Assembly (NCBI RefSeq): GCF_003254115.1
Contig: NZ_QKZV01000010.1
Span: 17,141 to 81,140 of the forward strand
Source: Hydrotalea sandarakina
Lineage (GTDB): Bacteria > Bacteroidota > Bacteroidia > Chitinophagales > Chitinophagaceae
Length of the DNA stretch: 64,000 nucleotides
Direction of reading: 5' to 3'
Positions 1-8,368 of the stretch are shown piece by piece. The notes beneath the pieces are model-generated. The model was given only the letters and a program-made list of their open reading frames with translations, was not told where the DNA came from and did no database searches. Numbering within the stretch: the stretch's first letter is position 1; the number at the start of each line of letters is the position of its first letter. The position numbers and the translations under genes were made by a program.

Positions 1-1194
1 GATGTTGGGACGAAAAACTATTGAATTACTGGTATCTAAAGTACTTTCAATATTCATATTAATTTGATGGTCGCGGTTGCGGGATATACTGTAGTTGTTT
101 TGATTATTGAAAGTAGAAGAATCGCCCGGTAACAAGTTCTGTGTTAAACTTTGTTGGTCGTTAGTAGTGTGTAACTGGTTGTAAAAATAGCTGGCAGTAA
201 TGTCGGTATTTTTACCCCAGGTATCTTTATAATTACCTCCACCGGCCCAGGTAGTTGTTATACCGGTTGCATTCACTCCTGCAGTTCCTCCACGTGGTGG
301 CCCACCGCCTCTTCTTCCGCCGGTATTGCCACCCAATATATCTTGTGGTGTAAAATTTTGTTTATTAATATCATTGGCTTGGCCAAGTAATGAAATTTGC
401 TGGTCACCATCAAACCGGTGCATATTAAAGCTTTCATCATAATTTTCATCCGTGCCAATGCCACCTACCGCTCTGCCAAAATAGCCTTTGCGGGTATTTT
501 TTTTCGTTGTAATGTTAATGGTTTTCACTCTGTTGCCATCATCAAAACCGGTGAATTTGCTTTGGTCGCTCAAATCGTCGAACACTTGAATTTTATCAAT
601 TATGTCGGGTGGTAAATTTTTGGTAGCCATTTTAGGGTCATCGCCAAAAAAACGTTTGCCATCAACCAATACACGTTGAACGGTTTCGCCTTGTGCTTTT
701 ATGGCTCCGGTATTATCTACATCCACACCGGGTAATTTTTTCAATAAATCTTCTGCAGTTGCATTGGGTTTAACACTATAGCTGCCGGCATTAAATTCCA
801 CAGTATCTTTTTTAACGGCAATAGGGGGTTGTTTAACTGTAACATTGCCCAAATCTTTCGCCTGTACGGCCATAAAAATGGTATCTAAATTAACACTTGG
901 CCTATTTGCACTTAGGGTAATAGTTTTAAAATAAGGTGCATAGCCTTGAAAGCTAATTTGTAATATAACAGTTGTAAGGGGAACATTCCTTAAAGCAAAA
1001 GTTCCACCGGCACCTGAAAGGGTAGATACTTCTACAGAAGAGTCTTTGCTATTCAACGCCATTACCGATGCATCGCGCAATACCTGTTGCCCGGTTGAAT
1101 CTTTCAAAATACCGCGTATTGTTCCGGTATTTTGTGCAAAGCCATCATTATACGCAATTATTAAAATAAATAAAATGGGTAATATTTTCTTCAT
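1..1194 (-). CDS. TonB-dependent receptor / outer-membrane beta-barrel protein, N-terminal part (cut by window edge)
   Basis: Open frame from an ATG at 1194 running off the left edge, so only about 398 N-terminal residues are visible. It starts with a signal peptide (MKKILPILFILIIAYNDGFA), followed by a carboxypeptidase-regulatory-like beta-sandwich (about residues 23-110; GTIRGILKDSTGQQV) and then a plug-like domain with LVDGKRFFGDDPKMATKNLP. These are features of the Bacteroidota outer-membrane beta-barrel/TonB-receptor family in which the barrel follows the plug. A Gly/Arg-rich loop (GGNTGGRRGGGPPRGG) lies near residue 295. The barrel and any C-terminal signature are outside the window. 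The ligand cannot be predicted. The call as outer-membrane receptor-like is firm; active TonB-dependent transport is inference. Confidence 0.85.
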   Translation of the reverse strand, partial: MKKILPILFILIIAYNDGFAQNTGTIRGILKDSTGQQVLRDASVMALNSKDSSVEVSTLSGAGGTFALRNVPLTTVILQISFQGYAPYFKTITLSANRPSVNLDTIFMAVQAKDLGNVTVKQPPIAVKKDTVEFNAGSYSVKPNATAEDLLKKLPGVDVDNTGAIKAQGETVQRVLVDGKRFFGDDPKMATKNLPPDIIDKIQVFDDLSDQSKFTGFDDGNRVKTINITTKKNTRKGYFGRAVGGIGTDENYDESFNMHRFDGDQQISLLGQANDINKQNFTPQDILGGNTGGRRGGGPPRGGTAGVNATGITTTWAGGGNYKDTWGKNTDITASYFYNQLHTTNDQQSLTQNLLPGDSSTFNNQNNYSISRNRDHQINMNIESTLDTSNSIVFRPNI

Positions 1195-1462
1195 ACTCTT
1201 TTGTTCTCAGGTTAACTAATGCAAGATAGCTTGTTAAAAAATGGATGGACAGGTGTAATCGGTAGAGGCACATAAAAAAAAGGCCAACCAAAAATGTCCC
1301 ATAATGCATGGCACTGAATACGGCTTATTCAGCCAAATTGTTTATATGTAAAAATTAATGTATTTAACTTTTCTTAACAAATGTTGTTTGGCAACTTCAG
1401 TTTTGCTTCATAATTGGGTTAAAGTTTTGTGTTGTATTATTCATTCACTAAAATGTAATCGT

Positions 1463-1891
1463 ATGAAAAAAATGTTGGGATTATTAGCCGGTATTGTGGT
1501 TATTGCCGGAACCATTACCGCACAAAAATTAAAAGAAACAGCAGTACCGGCTGCCGTAAAAGCTTCATTTGCCAAGCATTTTCCGGGCATTAGTGCCAAA
1601 TGGGAAAAAGAAGATACCCATTACGAAGCAGGCTTTCGCCAAAATGGTAAAGAAATGAGTGCTTTATTTGATGCCAATGGTAATTTAACCGAAACAGAGG
1701 TGGCCATTAAAATATCGGATTTGCCGGCTGCAGTGCTGCAATACATTCAAAAAAATCATTCAGGCGCAAAAATTAAGGAAGCCTCAAAAATTACATTAGC
1801 TGATGGTACTTTACATTATGAGGCTGAAGTAAATGGTCGTGATTTAATTTTTGATGCCAACGGCAATTTTATTAAGGCTGTAAAAGCGTAA
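1463..1891 (+). CDS. PepSY-like domain secreted protein
   Basis: 142-residue protein with a signal peptide (MKKMLGLLAGIVVIAGTITA). The mature part consists of two similar halves: VPAAVKASFAKHFPG...YEAGFRQNGKEMSALFDANG and LPAAVLQYIQKNHSG...YEAEVNGRDLIFDANG. This is the pattern of the Bacteroidota PepSY-like (BLIP-like fold) periplasmic proteins. The open frame extends upstream to 1358, but the ATG at 1463 gives a canonical signal peptide and is preferred. It is a single gene followed by a strong terminator. The exact function is unknown; family members are thought to be periplasmic binding or inhibitor-like proteins. Confidence 0.75.
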   Translation: MKKMLGLLAGIVVIAGTITAQKLKETAVPAAVKASFAKHFPGISAKWEKEDTHYEAGFRQNGKEMSALFDANGNLTETEVAIKISDLPAAVLQYIQKNHSGAKIKEASKITLADGTLHYEAEVNGRDLIFDANGNFIKAVKA

Positions 1892-1922
1892 ACATTACCC
1901 CCCTGCATATACAATCCAATAC

Positions 1923-1958
1923 AAAGGATGCCCATTCTTATAATGTCGGCATCCTTTT
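1923..1958 (+). terminator. Rho-independent terminator of the PepSY-like gene
   Basis: A perfect 10-bp stem (AAAGGATGCC at 1923-1932 with GGCATCCTTT at 1948-1957) with a 15-nt loop and a short T run, 31 bases after the stop codon. Confidence 0.75.
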
Positions 1959-2105
1959 GTTTGATGCTATTGATGTGCTTTTGTCAACCAACAAAAAAAT
2001 ATTTTTTTACTGCATTTTTTGAGCTACGCTCATTTTTTAAATTAGATAGGATTTACCCGCTTGGGATTTTTTTTGCTATTTGCTCCGTACATGCTCCCAT
2101 GCAAC

Positions 2106-2155
2106 TACCTATCAACAGCGTTGCGTAACGCTGTTGACCCGAAGCAGTCTCGAAG
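2106..2155. repeat. Dispersed REP-like palindromic repeat, copy 1
   Basis: Contains a perfect 10-bp palindrome (CAACAGCGTT, loop GCGT, AACGCTGTTG; 2113-2136) followed by CGAAGCAGTCTCGAAG. The same 50-nt element recurs at 52685-52734 with three substitutions, two of them in the loop. A second small hairpin (CGAAG/CTTCG, 2151-2163) follows in this copy only. It lies in an intergenic stretch (1892-2273) that otherwise holds only the terminator. Confidence 0.8.
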
Positions 2156-2273
2156 AAGCTTCGAATGAGGACAACCTGCAATAGGTTATTTCATACTTTA
2201 TAGTGATTTATTTTCTCAACAAAAAGAACAGGCAACAAAGCGCTTACATCCCGGCTCTTTATGTAAAATTGAC

Positions 2274-2693
2274 ATGATGAAAAAATGGGTATTTGTTATT
2301 GGTGCATTGTTCATAATTGCGATAGCATGCAAAAAAAGCAACAACACATCTCCTGCTTTTATCGGCGCCTGGCAATGGCAATATTCTGTTGGGGGTATTA
2401 ATGTTCAAACAATTAGTGCGGGCTCTGCCACAGTGGTTATTCAATTTAAAAGCGACTCAACTTACCGTATACTCCGGAATGATACTTTAATGGATAGTGG
2501 CGTATTTCAGGTAAGTGTCAATTCGAATGGACAACAAATTTTGAAATTATCGGGAATAGTGCATACACCTATTTTTTCCATGCCTAACGGACTGGCATTT
2601 GTTATTCAGCAAAATCAACTGATAGCAGAAGATTATTTGGTAGCTGATGGATTTAAGCACTATTTTAAATACTATCCCTATTATGTTTTATAA
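2274..2693 (+). CDS. Putative lipoprotein of unknown function
   Basis: 139 residues starting MMKKWVFVIGALFIIAIACKK, a signal peptide with a lipobox-like IAIAC, so probably a lipoprotein anchored at Cys19. The remainder (AWQWQYSVGG, VVIQFKSDSTYRILRNDTL, GVFQVSVNSNGQQILKLSG) has the alternating beta-strand look of the small lipocalin-like lipoproteins common in Bacteroidota, but I cannot name a family with certainty. The start could also be the second ATG at 2277. It stands alone between the repeat upstream and icd downstream. Confidence 0.65.
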   Translation: MMKKWVFVIGALFIIAIACKKSNNTSPAFIGAWQWQYSVGGINVQTISAGSATVVIQFKSDSTYRILRNDTLMDSGVFQVSVNSNGQQILKLSGIVHTPIFSMPNGLAFVIQQNQLIAEDYLVADGFKHYFKYYPYYVL

Positions 2694-3019
2694 TTAAACA
2701 CTTTCTGTTTACTGATACATCTCATAGTTTTATTTTGCTTCAACCTGAAAAAAGAGTTGGCTAATCAGGTATAACTATAGCTGCACTAATAAACTTAACA
2801 GTGCAGTTAATGAACCCACTTATATGTTTAAATAATTGCATTTATTTACTGCTGCTTATTCGTTTTTATTCCGTTATTTTTTATTATGTAAACGCCTACA
2901 ATACTGTGCGGATTTGGGTAGGTCATAATAATTATTTATTTTTCTTATTAAAAACTTAAATAAAATATTATGATTGAACTGCTTCATTTTTGCACCGCAA
3001 ATAACTAAACATAACCACT
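2694..3019. other. Intergenic region upstream of icd, no gene seen
   Basis: AT-rich, 326 bases, stop codons in all frames. No convincing hairpin terminator or RNA gene was found. It presumably carries the icd promoter, but no exact TTTG/TAnnTTTG pair could be identified; the closest match is CATTTTTG about 25 bases before the start codon. Confidence 0.5.
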
Positions 3020-4456
3020 ATGACAAGAATTACAGTTGCAAAGGGCGATGGCATTGGCCCGGAAATTATGGATGCCACTTTAAAAATTATTTTGGCAGCC
3101 GGTGCAAAAATTGAAATGGATTTTATTGAAGTTGGTGAGAAGGTTTACCTGGCAGGTAACACTGCCGGTATTGCCCCTGAAGCATGGGATATTATTCGCC
3201 GGAACAAAGTTTTTTTAAAAGCCCCTATTACAACACCACAAGGTGGTGGTTACAAAAGCTTGAATGTAACTACCCGTAAATTTTTAGGATTATACGCCAA
3301 CGTACGTCCTTGTGTAAGCTTGCATCCTTTTGTAAGTACAAAGCATCCGCAAATGGATGTGGTAATTGTACGTGAAAATGAAGAAGACTTATACGCCGGC
3401 ATTGAACACCAGCAAACCAATGAAGTGGTGCAGTGTTTAAAATTAATCAGCAGACCCGGCTGCGAAAAAATTGTTCGCTATGCTTTTGAATATGCCAAAC
3501 AACAAGGCAGAAAAAAAGTTACTTGTTTTACCAAGGATAACATTATGAAACAAACCGATGGTTTATTCCATCAGGTATTTGATGAAATTGCGAAGGAATA
3601 TCCCAATATTGAAAACGAGCATTGGATTATTGATATTGGTGCTGCTAAAATGGCCGATACACCTGAAGCCTTCGATGTAATTGTAATGCCCAACTTATAT
3701 GGCGATGTATTAAGCGATGTGGCAGCACAAATTGCAGGTTCCGTAGGTTTAGCAGGCTCTGCAAATATTGGCGAAGAGTGTGCCATGTTTGAGGCTATAC
3801 ATGGCTCAGCACCCAGAAGAGCCGGTCAAAATTTAGCTAACCCATCGGGCTTGCTGCAAGGTGCTATTATGATGTTGAATCACATTGGCCAAACCGATGT
3901 AGCTGAAAAAGTTCAAAATGCCTGGTTAACCACCATTGAAGAAGGAATACATACTTACGATATTTACAAAGAAGGAGTAAGCAAACAAAAAGTAGGCACC
4001 AGCCAGTTTGCCGATGCCGTAATTGCTAACCTGGGTAAAACACCTAAAATTTTAAAAGCAGTAAGTTACGCCAATAGTGCTACGTTACATCTTCCTGCTT
4101 ACCAACGTAAAGCACCTGCAGAAAAAACTTTGGTAGGTGTAGATGTTTTTGTTGACTGGCAGGGAACTGACCCCAATACATTAGCGGAAATGCTGAAAAA
4201 AATTCAGTTGAACGGAGTGGAATTAACCATGATTACCAATAGGGGTATTAAAGTATGGCCCAATGGTTTTAAAGAAACATTTTGCACCGACCACTGGCGT
4301 TGTCGTTTCAAACCCACTGCCGGCAATAGCTTCAATAAAGAAAACATTATTCAATTGTTGCAAAATGCCGTACAGCAAAAAATTGATGTTATTAAAACCG
4401 AAAACCTGTACGCATTTAACGGTAAAGATGCTTATTCATTAGGTCAGGGACAATAA
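3020..4456 (+). CDS. icd: NADP-dependent isocitrate dehydrogenase (Thermus/Rickettsia-type long form)
   Basis: 478 residues. Oxidatively decarboxylates isocitrate to 2-oxoglutarate in the TCA cycle. The N-terminus MTRITVAKGDGIGPEIMDA is the isocitrate/isopropylmalate dehydrogenase signature. KSLNVTTRKFLGLYANVRP holds the substrate-binding Ser and Arg residues, VIVRENEEDLYAGIE the phosphate-site region, and MPNLYGDVLSDVAAQIAGSVG the metal-binding Asp residues. About 140 extra C-terminal residues after the NADP domain (from roughly residue 340) form the extra domain of the long IDH type. Monocistronic, although the small-gene cluster begins only 26 bases downstream and may be co-transcribed. 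Confidence 0.93.
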   Translation: MTRITVAKGDGIGPEIMDATLKIILAAGAKIEMDFIEVGEKVYLAGNTAGIAPEAWDIIRRNKVFLKAPITTPQGGGYKSLNVTTRKFLGLYANVRPCVSLHPFVSTKHPQMDVVIVRENEEDLYAGIEHQQTNEVVQCLKLISRPGCEKIVRYAFEYAKQQGRKKVTCFTKDNIMKQTDGLFHQVFDEIAKEYPNIENEHWIIDIGAAKMADTPEAFDVIVMPNLYGDVLSDVAAQIAGSVGLAGSANIGEECAMFEAIHGSAPRRAGQNLANPSGLLQGAIMMLNHIGQTDVAEKVQNAWLTTIEEGIHTYDIYKEGVSKQKVGTSQFADAVIANLGKTPKILKAVSYANSATLHLPAYQRKAPAEKTLVGVDVFVDWQGTDPNTLAEMLKKIQLNGVELTMITNRGIKVWPNGFKETFCTDHWRCRFKPTAGNSFNKENIIQLLQNAVQQKIDVIKTENLYAFNGKDAYSLGQGQ

Positions 4457-4482
4457 TTCCATCACTCATTAAATGTCATACC

Positions 4483-4725
4483 ATGCAAATACAATTAATA
4501 CAAGGTGAATTCAATAGCCGAGAGGCACTTGAATTGATAAGCAAAATGATTCAAACTAAAATTGCTTATCATGAAAATAAAATCAGCAGCCATTTAAATG
4601 AAGAGGATATTAAATACCGCGAAACAAAAATTAAGTTTCTTCAAAATGAATTAATGCAGGTGCGTAGTGCCCTCATTAATGCCAATAAAAATGTAGTACT
4701 GAATGCCAATTTACAAATTGCATAA
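4483..4725 (+). CDS. Small protein of unknown function, paralogue of the protein at 4894-5175
   Basis: 80 residues, no signal peptide, mostly helical with heptad-like spacing in the middle (IKYRETKIKFLQNELMQVRSAL). The N-terminal pattern GEFNSREALELISKMIQTKIAYHENK aligns with GTFKAEEAKELLTNLYSDKIQFHSRK of the protein two genes downstream. The ends also match (NANKNVVLNANLQIA against LHIQANIVIKAN). I do not recognise a family. Its stop codon overlaps the start of the next gene by one base (TAATG), so the genes are translationally coupled. Confidence 0.7.
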   Translation: MQIQLIQGEFNSREALELISKMIQTKIAYHENKISSHLNEEDIKYRETKIKFLQNELMQVRSALINANKNVVLNANLQIA

Positions 4726-4910
4726 TGTTTTTACAGAATAATATATTGGCTGTTCTATACTTATTACTTGCCGGAATAAGTGTTTATTTGGCTTTTGTTA
4801 CTAACGATGTGTTATACACTGCATGTTATAAAGCATTAGCCTTACTGACTCTTATTTCGGCTATTAAAATATTAACGAATAAAATTACCGGCAATGGAAA
4901 ATACTTTTAA
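4725..4910 (+). CDS. Small membrane protein, two predicted transmembrane helices
   Basis: 61 residues with two hydrophobic helices (NILAVLYLLLAGISVYLAFV and a second around ALALLTLISAIKIL) and a short basic tail. Overlaps the genes on both sides (1 base upstream, 17 bases downstream), which supports it being real despite its size. Function unknown; its place between two paralogous soluble proteins suggests a small membrane-associated module. Confidence 0.6.
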   Translation: MFLQNNILAVLYLLLAGISVYLAFVTNDVLYTACYKALALLTLISAIKILTNKITGNGKYF

Positions 4911-5175
4911 GTTAATTGATGGTACATTTAAAGCAGAAGAAGCCAAAGAGTTATTAACCAATTTGTATTCCGATAAAATTCAATTTCACAGTAGAAAAAG
5001 TTTTAGCATGCAGGAACGATTTGGCCACCCGGACGAGGCTTCATTAAAACGTATTCCTGAGTTAAAAAACACATTGAATGATATATGTACTATGCTGAAT
5101 CAATTACAGAACAGCACAGCTACTTTACATATTCAAGCCAATATTGTTATTAAAGCAAATGAAGAAAGTAAATAA
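4894..5175 (+). CDS. Small protein of unknown function, paralogue of the protein at 4483-4725
   Basis: 93 residues, soluble, predicted helical. Shares the N-terminal GxFxxxEAxELxxxxxxxKIxxHxxK pattern and the hydrophobic C-terminal strand with the 80-residue protein upstream, and has a longer central insert (FGHPDEASLKRIPELKNTLND). Overlaps both neighbours by 17 bases. Not recognised as a named family. Confidence 0.7.
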   Translation: MENTFKLIDGTFKAEEAKELLTNLYSDKIQFHSRKSFSMQERFGHPDEASLKRIPELKNTLNDICTMLNQLQNSTATLHIQANIVIKANEESK

Positions 5176-6013
5176 TTATTTTATTGGAAGGGATTTGTTA
5201 ATTGCCACCAAACATGCGAAGGAAAAAGTAATAGCGCCTGTTATTACATCGGCATTGCAAGTAAAATGTTTTACATTACCGAACCTTGATACTGATTTGT
5301 TTGGCACATTTACCGGCGAGGTAGAACGTAAAGATGATCCATTAACCACCGCCCGAAAAAAATGTTTATATGCCATGGAACAGGCCAATTGCGATTTGGC
5401 TATTGCAAGTGAAGGTTCATTTGGCCCTCATCCTTCTTTGTATTTTGTTCCTGCCAATGAAGAATGGTTAATACTCATTGATAAAAAAAATAATTTCGAA
5501 ATTGTCGTTCGCGAACTTTCTACACAAACCAATTTTTCCAGCAAAACCATTTCCGATAGAAATGATTTAATTGAATTTGCAGGGAATATTGGTTTTCCGG
5601 GTCACGGCATTATTTTAAAGCATACACTGCATAATACCCTTACGGTTCAAAAAAACTTTTCCTCTTTACATCATTTGTTGGTTCAATACCATCAAATGAT
5701 GAATAATGGGGGAATTGTTACTGCTGAAACGGATATGCGTGCCGTGCATAATCCAACCCGTATGCAGGTTATTGAAAAGGCAGCGCAGCAGTTGGTTAAG
5801 AAAATTCAATCGGCTTGCCCATCGTGCGGTGCACCCGGGTATGGTATTGTTGAGGCAAAGGAAGGATTGCCTTGTGCCTGGTGTTCAACACCTACACATG
5901 TTACAATGAGTTATGTGTATGCCTGCCATCAGTGTCATTTTCAGGAAGAAAAACTTTATCCGCACGGAAAACCTTTGGCCGAACCAATGTATTGCGATAT
6001 TTGCAATCCATAA
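5159..6013 (+). CDS. DUF6671-like protein with C-terminal zinc ribbons
   Basis: About 284 residues from the ATG at 5159; a longer frame begins with TTG at 5144 but MKKVNNYFIGRDLLIATKHAKEK is the natural start. The N-terminal part (LIATKHAKEKVIAPVI, FGTFTGEVERKDDPLTTARKK, DLAIASEGSFGPHP) resembles the DUF6671 family. The C-terminal part carries four Cys pairs (CPSC, CAWC, CHQC, CDIC), typical of a double zinc ribbon. The cofactor or substrate is unknown. The start overlaps the preceding paralogue gene by 17 bases and Sua5/TsaC follows after 9 bases, so it sits inside one compact operon. Confidence 0.7.
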   Translation: MKKVNNYFIGRDLLIATKHAKEKVIAPVITSALQVKCFTLPNLDTDLFGTFTGEVERKDDPLTTARKKCLYAMEQANCDLAIASEGSFGPHPSLYFVPANEEWLILIDKKNNFEIVVRELSTQTNFSSKTISDRNDLIEFAGNIGFPGHGIILKHTLHNTLTVQKNFSSLHHLLVQYHQMMNNGGIVTAETDMRAVHNPTRMQVIEKAAQQLVKKIQSACPSCGAPGYGIVEAKEGLPCAWCSTPTHVTMSYVYACHQCHFQEEKLYPHGKPLAEPMYCDICNP

Positions 6014-6022
6014 GCGGTTTAT

Positions 6023-6988
6023 ATGATAACAACCAATATTGCCCAGGCAAAAGAGGCATTAATGCAAAATGATGTGGTGGCTATACCAACTGAAACGGTA
6101 TATGGATTAGCGGGAAATGCCTTTAGTGAAACAGCAGTAAAAAAAATATTTGCTTTAAAAAAGCGCCCCTTTTATAATCCCTTAATTGTGCATATTGGTT
6201 CGGCTGAGCAATTACAGGAAATAGCGCTTGATATACCACCAATGGCTATGCAACTGGCTAAAGCTTTTTGGCCCGGTCCGCTTACTTTGTTGTTAAAAAA
6301 ACAGAGCAGCATTCCTGATTTGGTTACTGCCGGCAGTACTATGGTGGCTGTACGCATGCCTAATCATCCATTAACATTGCAGCTATTGCAAGCATTGCCT
6401 TTTCCTTTGGTGGCACCCAGTGCTAATCCGTTCACTAGTATTAGTCCTACCAATGCTTTACATGTATATCAATATTTTAAAGAAGAAGTGCCCGTTATAT
6501 TAGATGGTGGTGCTTGCAGCAAAGGTGTTGAGTCAACTATTGTAGGGTTTGATGAAAAGGGTCCTGTTCTGTACCGTTTGGGTGCTTTAGCATTGGAAGA
6601 TATTGAGGCAGTAACGCATATGCCTTTGCGAATTATGAACAACGCCCAACACAATCGTCCCGATGCGCCGGGCATGTTAGGCCGTCATTATGCACCGCGT
6701 ACCGTTACTTATTTAACGGATAATGTTGAAGAATTACTGCAACAATTTCAGGGCAAAAAAATTGGGTTGTTATTATGGAAAGCAAAAATTAATCCCAATA
6801 ACCATTACAGTATTTATTATTTATCGGCCAACCAAAATATGGAGGAAGCAACCAGTAATTTATATGCTTTATTGCACGATTTAGATAAGCAAGAATTAGA
6901 TGTAATTATTGCCGAGCGTTTGCCCAATGAAGGGTTGGGCAGAACGATTAATGACAGGTTACAACGCGCAACCCGGCAAGCAGAATAA
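6023..6988 (+). CDS. tsaC: L-threonylcarbamoyladenylate synthase, Sua5 type
   Basis: 321 residues. Makes threonylcarbamoyl-AMP from threonine, bicarbonate and ATP for t6A37 tRNA modification. N-terminal YrdC domain (about 1-200) with PTETVYGLAGNA, KKRPFYNPLIVHI, FWPGPLTLLL and APSANPFTSISPTNA. A linker with PGMLGRHYAPRTV leads to the smaller C-terminal Sua5 domain ending AERLPNEGLGRTINDRL. The length fits Sua5 rather than short TsaC. It lies at the end of the plus-strand cluster and converges on the photolyase operon with only 4 bases between stop codons. Confidence 0.92.
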   Translation: MITTNIAQAKEALMQNDVVAIPTETVYGLAGNAFSETAVKKIFALKKRPFYNPLIVHIGSAEQLQEIALDIPPMAMQLAKAFWPGPLTLLLKKQSSIPDLVTAGSTMVAVRMPNHPLTLQLLQALPFPLVAPSANPFTSISPTNALHVYQYFKEEVPVILDGGACSKGVESTIVGFDEKGPVLYRLGALALEDIEAVTHMPLRIMNNAQHNRPDAPGMLGRHYAPRTVTYLTDNVEELLQQFQGKKIGLLLWKAKINPNNHYSIYYLSANQNMEEATSNLYALLHDLDKQELDVIIAERLPNEGLGRTINDRLQRATRQAE

Positions 6989-6992
6989 TATA

Positions 6993-8099
6993 TTATGGAA
7001 ACAGCTTTTCCAATTTTGCAGCTATCTTGTTCCAATAACTAAAAAATGACGGATAAAAACCATTGATGTCGGGTATCATAAAAGCGGCAGCCTCAGCAGT
7101 TCCCTTATAATGATGGTTAAGCGGATGTTGTTTATAAATAATGCGATTATTGTTGCATTGCGCATACAATTCATTAAAACTGCCAACAAAAATTTGAAGG
7201 TTCGGAATATTTTGTGTTAGCTGCAATGCAAACTGTAAACATTGCTCACTAACAGGATATTGTTGAAATATTGCAGGCTCTAATAAAAATACACGATTGG
7301 CTTTAGTGCTGCTGTGCCATAAAGGATCAATGTTGTAGTAATTATAAACAAGGGTTGGTAATTCCGCATTTATTTGCAAATCAGGTAAGTTGTTGGGTAA
7401 AGGCGTTTTTAGTTGTAATGCTTCACGTTGGAGTAATGTATTGGGAATTTCTTTCAAGGGTAACGCATCATAGCTGACATCTAAATAAGTATTGGTTTGG
7501 TATGTGCCTGTGTATTTATTGATGTTTTCCTGATTGGCAACATATTGTTTTTTACTAAAAGTACCGGCTACCCATTGCCAGCTCAGGGCATTACTTGCCC
7601 AATCACCATCCAATAAATAATAATACATCCATTGTGCGGGTTTTAACCAGTGTGTTTGTGCAATGTTACAGGCTAATGCTGCTGTGTACATGCGGCAATG
7701 GTTATGCATATAGCCGGTGTTGTATAATTGTTGAATGCAATCGTCAATGGCAGTTATGCCGGTTTGGGCATTCACAATAGCTTTAGGAATATCAACGTCA
7801 ATAAATGCATGTACAGGGGTGTATATATTTTCATTAATACTTTCGCCTTTCGCCAACCAAACTTGCTGATAGTAATCGCGCCAGGCCAGTTCTTGTAACA
7901 ATACTTTACATTGTTGAAAGCTGTAGTTACTTTGTATCAGTTGTTGTAAAACAAATTGTGTGCTAATAACTCCTCTGGAAATGTAGGGTGATAAATAGGT
8001 AACATTGCCATTGAGGTAATTGCGCGTAGAAGCATACGCAACAGGGTTAATGGCTTTTACTTTTTTTTCAATTGCTTCAAATTGAGTGCTGAATAACAT
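6993..8099 (-). CDS. Photolyase/cryptochrome-like FAD protein with apparently permuted domain order
   Basis: 368 residues. The helical FAD-binding core of the photolyase/cryptochrome family begins almost at the N-terminus: TYLSPYISRGVIS (34-46), ELAWRDYYQQVW (70-81), TGYMHNHCRM (128-137), DGDWASNALSWQWVAGTFS (164-182). The usual N-terminal alpha/beta domain is missing from its place. The C-terminal 110 residues instead look like that domain: strand-like LPTLVYNYYNIDPLW (248-262), NRVFLLEPAIF (268-278), LQIFVGSFNEL (301-311), then HPLNHHYKGT and FYPSFFSYW. A circular permutation is therefore inferred. Last gene of an operon; its ATG overlaps the stop of the DUF2805 gene (TAATG). Whether it repairs DNA or acts as a light sensor cannot be told from sequence. 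Confidence 0.82.
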   Translation of the reverse strand: MLFSTQFEAIEKKVKAINPVAYASTRNYLNGNVTYLSPYISRGVISTQFVLQQLIQSNYSFQQCKVLLQELAWRDYYQQVWLAKGESINENIYTPVHAFIDVDIPKAIVNAQTGITAIDDCIQQLYNTGYMHNHCRMYTAALACNIAQTHWLKPAQWMYYYLLDGDWASNALSWQWVAGTFSKKQYVANQENINKYTGTYQTNTYLDVSYDALPLKEIPNTLLQREALQLKTPLPNNLPDLQINAELPTLVYNYYNIDPLWHSSTKANRVFLLEPAIFQQYPVSEQCLQFALQLTQNIPNLQIFVGSFNELYAQCNNNRIIYKQHPLNHHYKGTAEAAAFMIPDINGFYPSFFSYWNKIAAKLEKLFP

Positions 8100-8368
8100 T
8101 ATCGTTTGCTGATTTTATTCAAGGTAATTTGGCGTTGTAAATTACTTTTAAACCGTAGCATGCCATCGGCTCTTTTCTTTATGTGTTTGTGGCTAATGCC
8201 GCTGTTCACTCTTTTACGCCATAACTCAAAACTGCTTCTTTTCAATTCCCTCCGCATTAATTGTATCACAGCTTTTTCATCTAAGCCAAATTGATATTTG
8301 ATGGCTTCAAAGGGTGTACGGTCTTCCCAAGCCATTTCAATAATTCTATCAATGGTAGCTGCATTCAT
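8099..8368 (-). CDS. DUF2805 / TIGR03643 family protein
   Basis: 89 residues from the ATG at 8368 (MNAATIDRIIEMAWEDRTPF). The signature MAWEDRTPFEAIKYQFGLDE followed by VIQLMRRELKRSSFELWRKR is that of the DUF2805/TIGR03643 proteins, small basic helix-turn-helix-like proteins that frequently sit beside cryptochrome genes. A longer upstream frame exists, but the 8368 start overlaps the flavin reductase stop by 4 bases (ATGA), which fits coupled translation. The role is unknown; nucleic-acid binding is plausible from the fold and the basic tail. Confidence 0.82.
   Translation of the reverse strand: MNAATIDRIIEMAWEDRTPFEAIKYQFGLDEKAVIQLMRRELKRSSFELWRKRVNSGISHKHIKKRADGMLRFKSNLQRQITLNKISKR

Noticed and set aside
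1928..2128. 66-codon frame after the PepSY-like gene
   Set aside because: It runs through a clear terminator and the REP-like palindrome and has no protein-like features.
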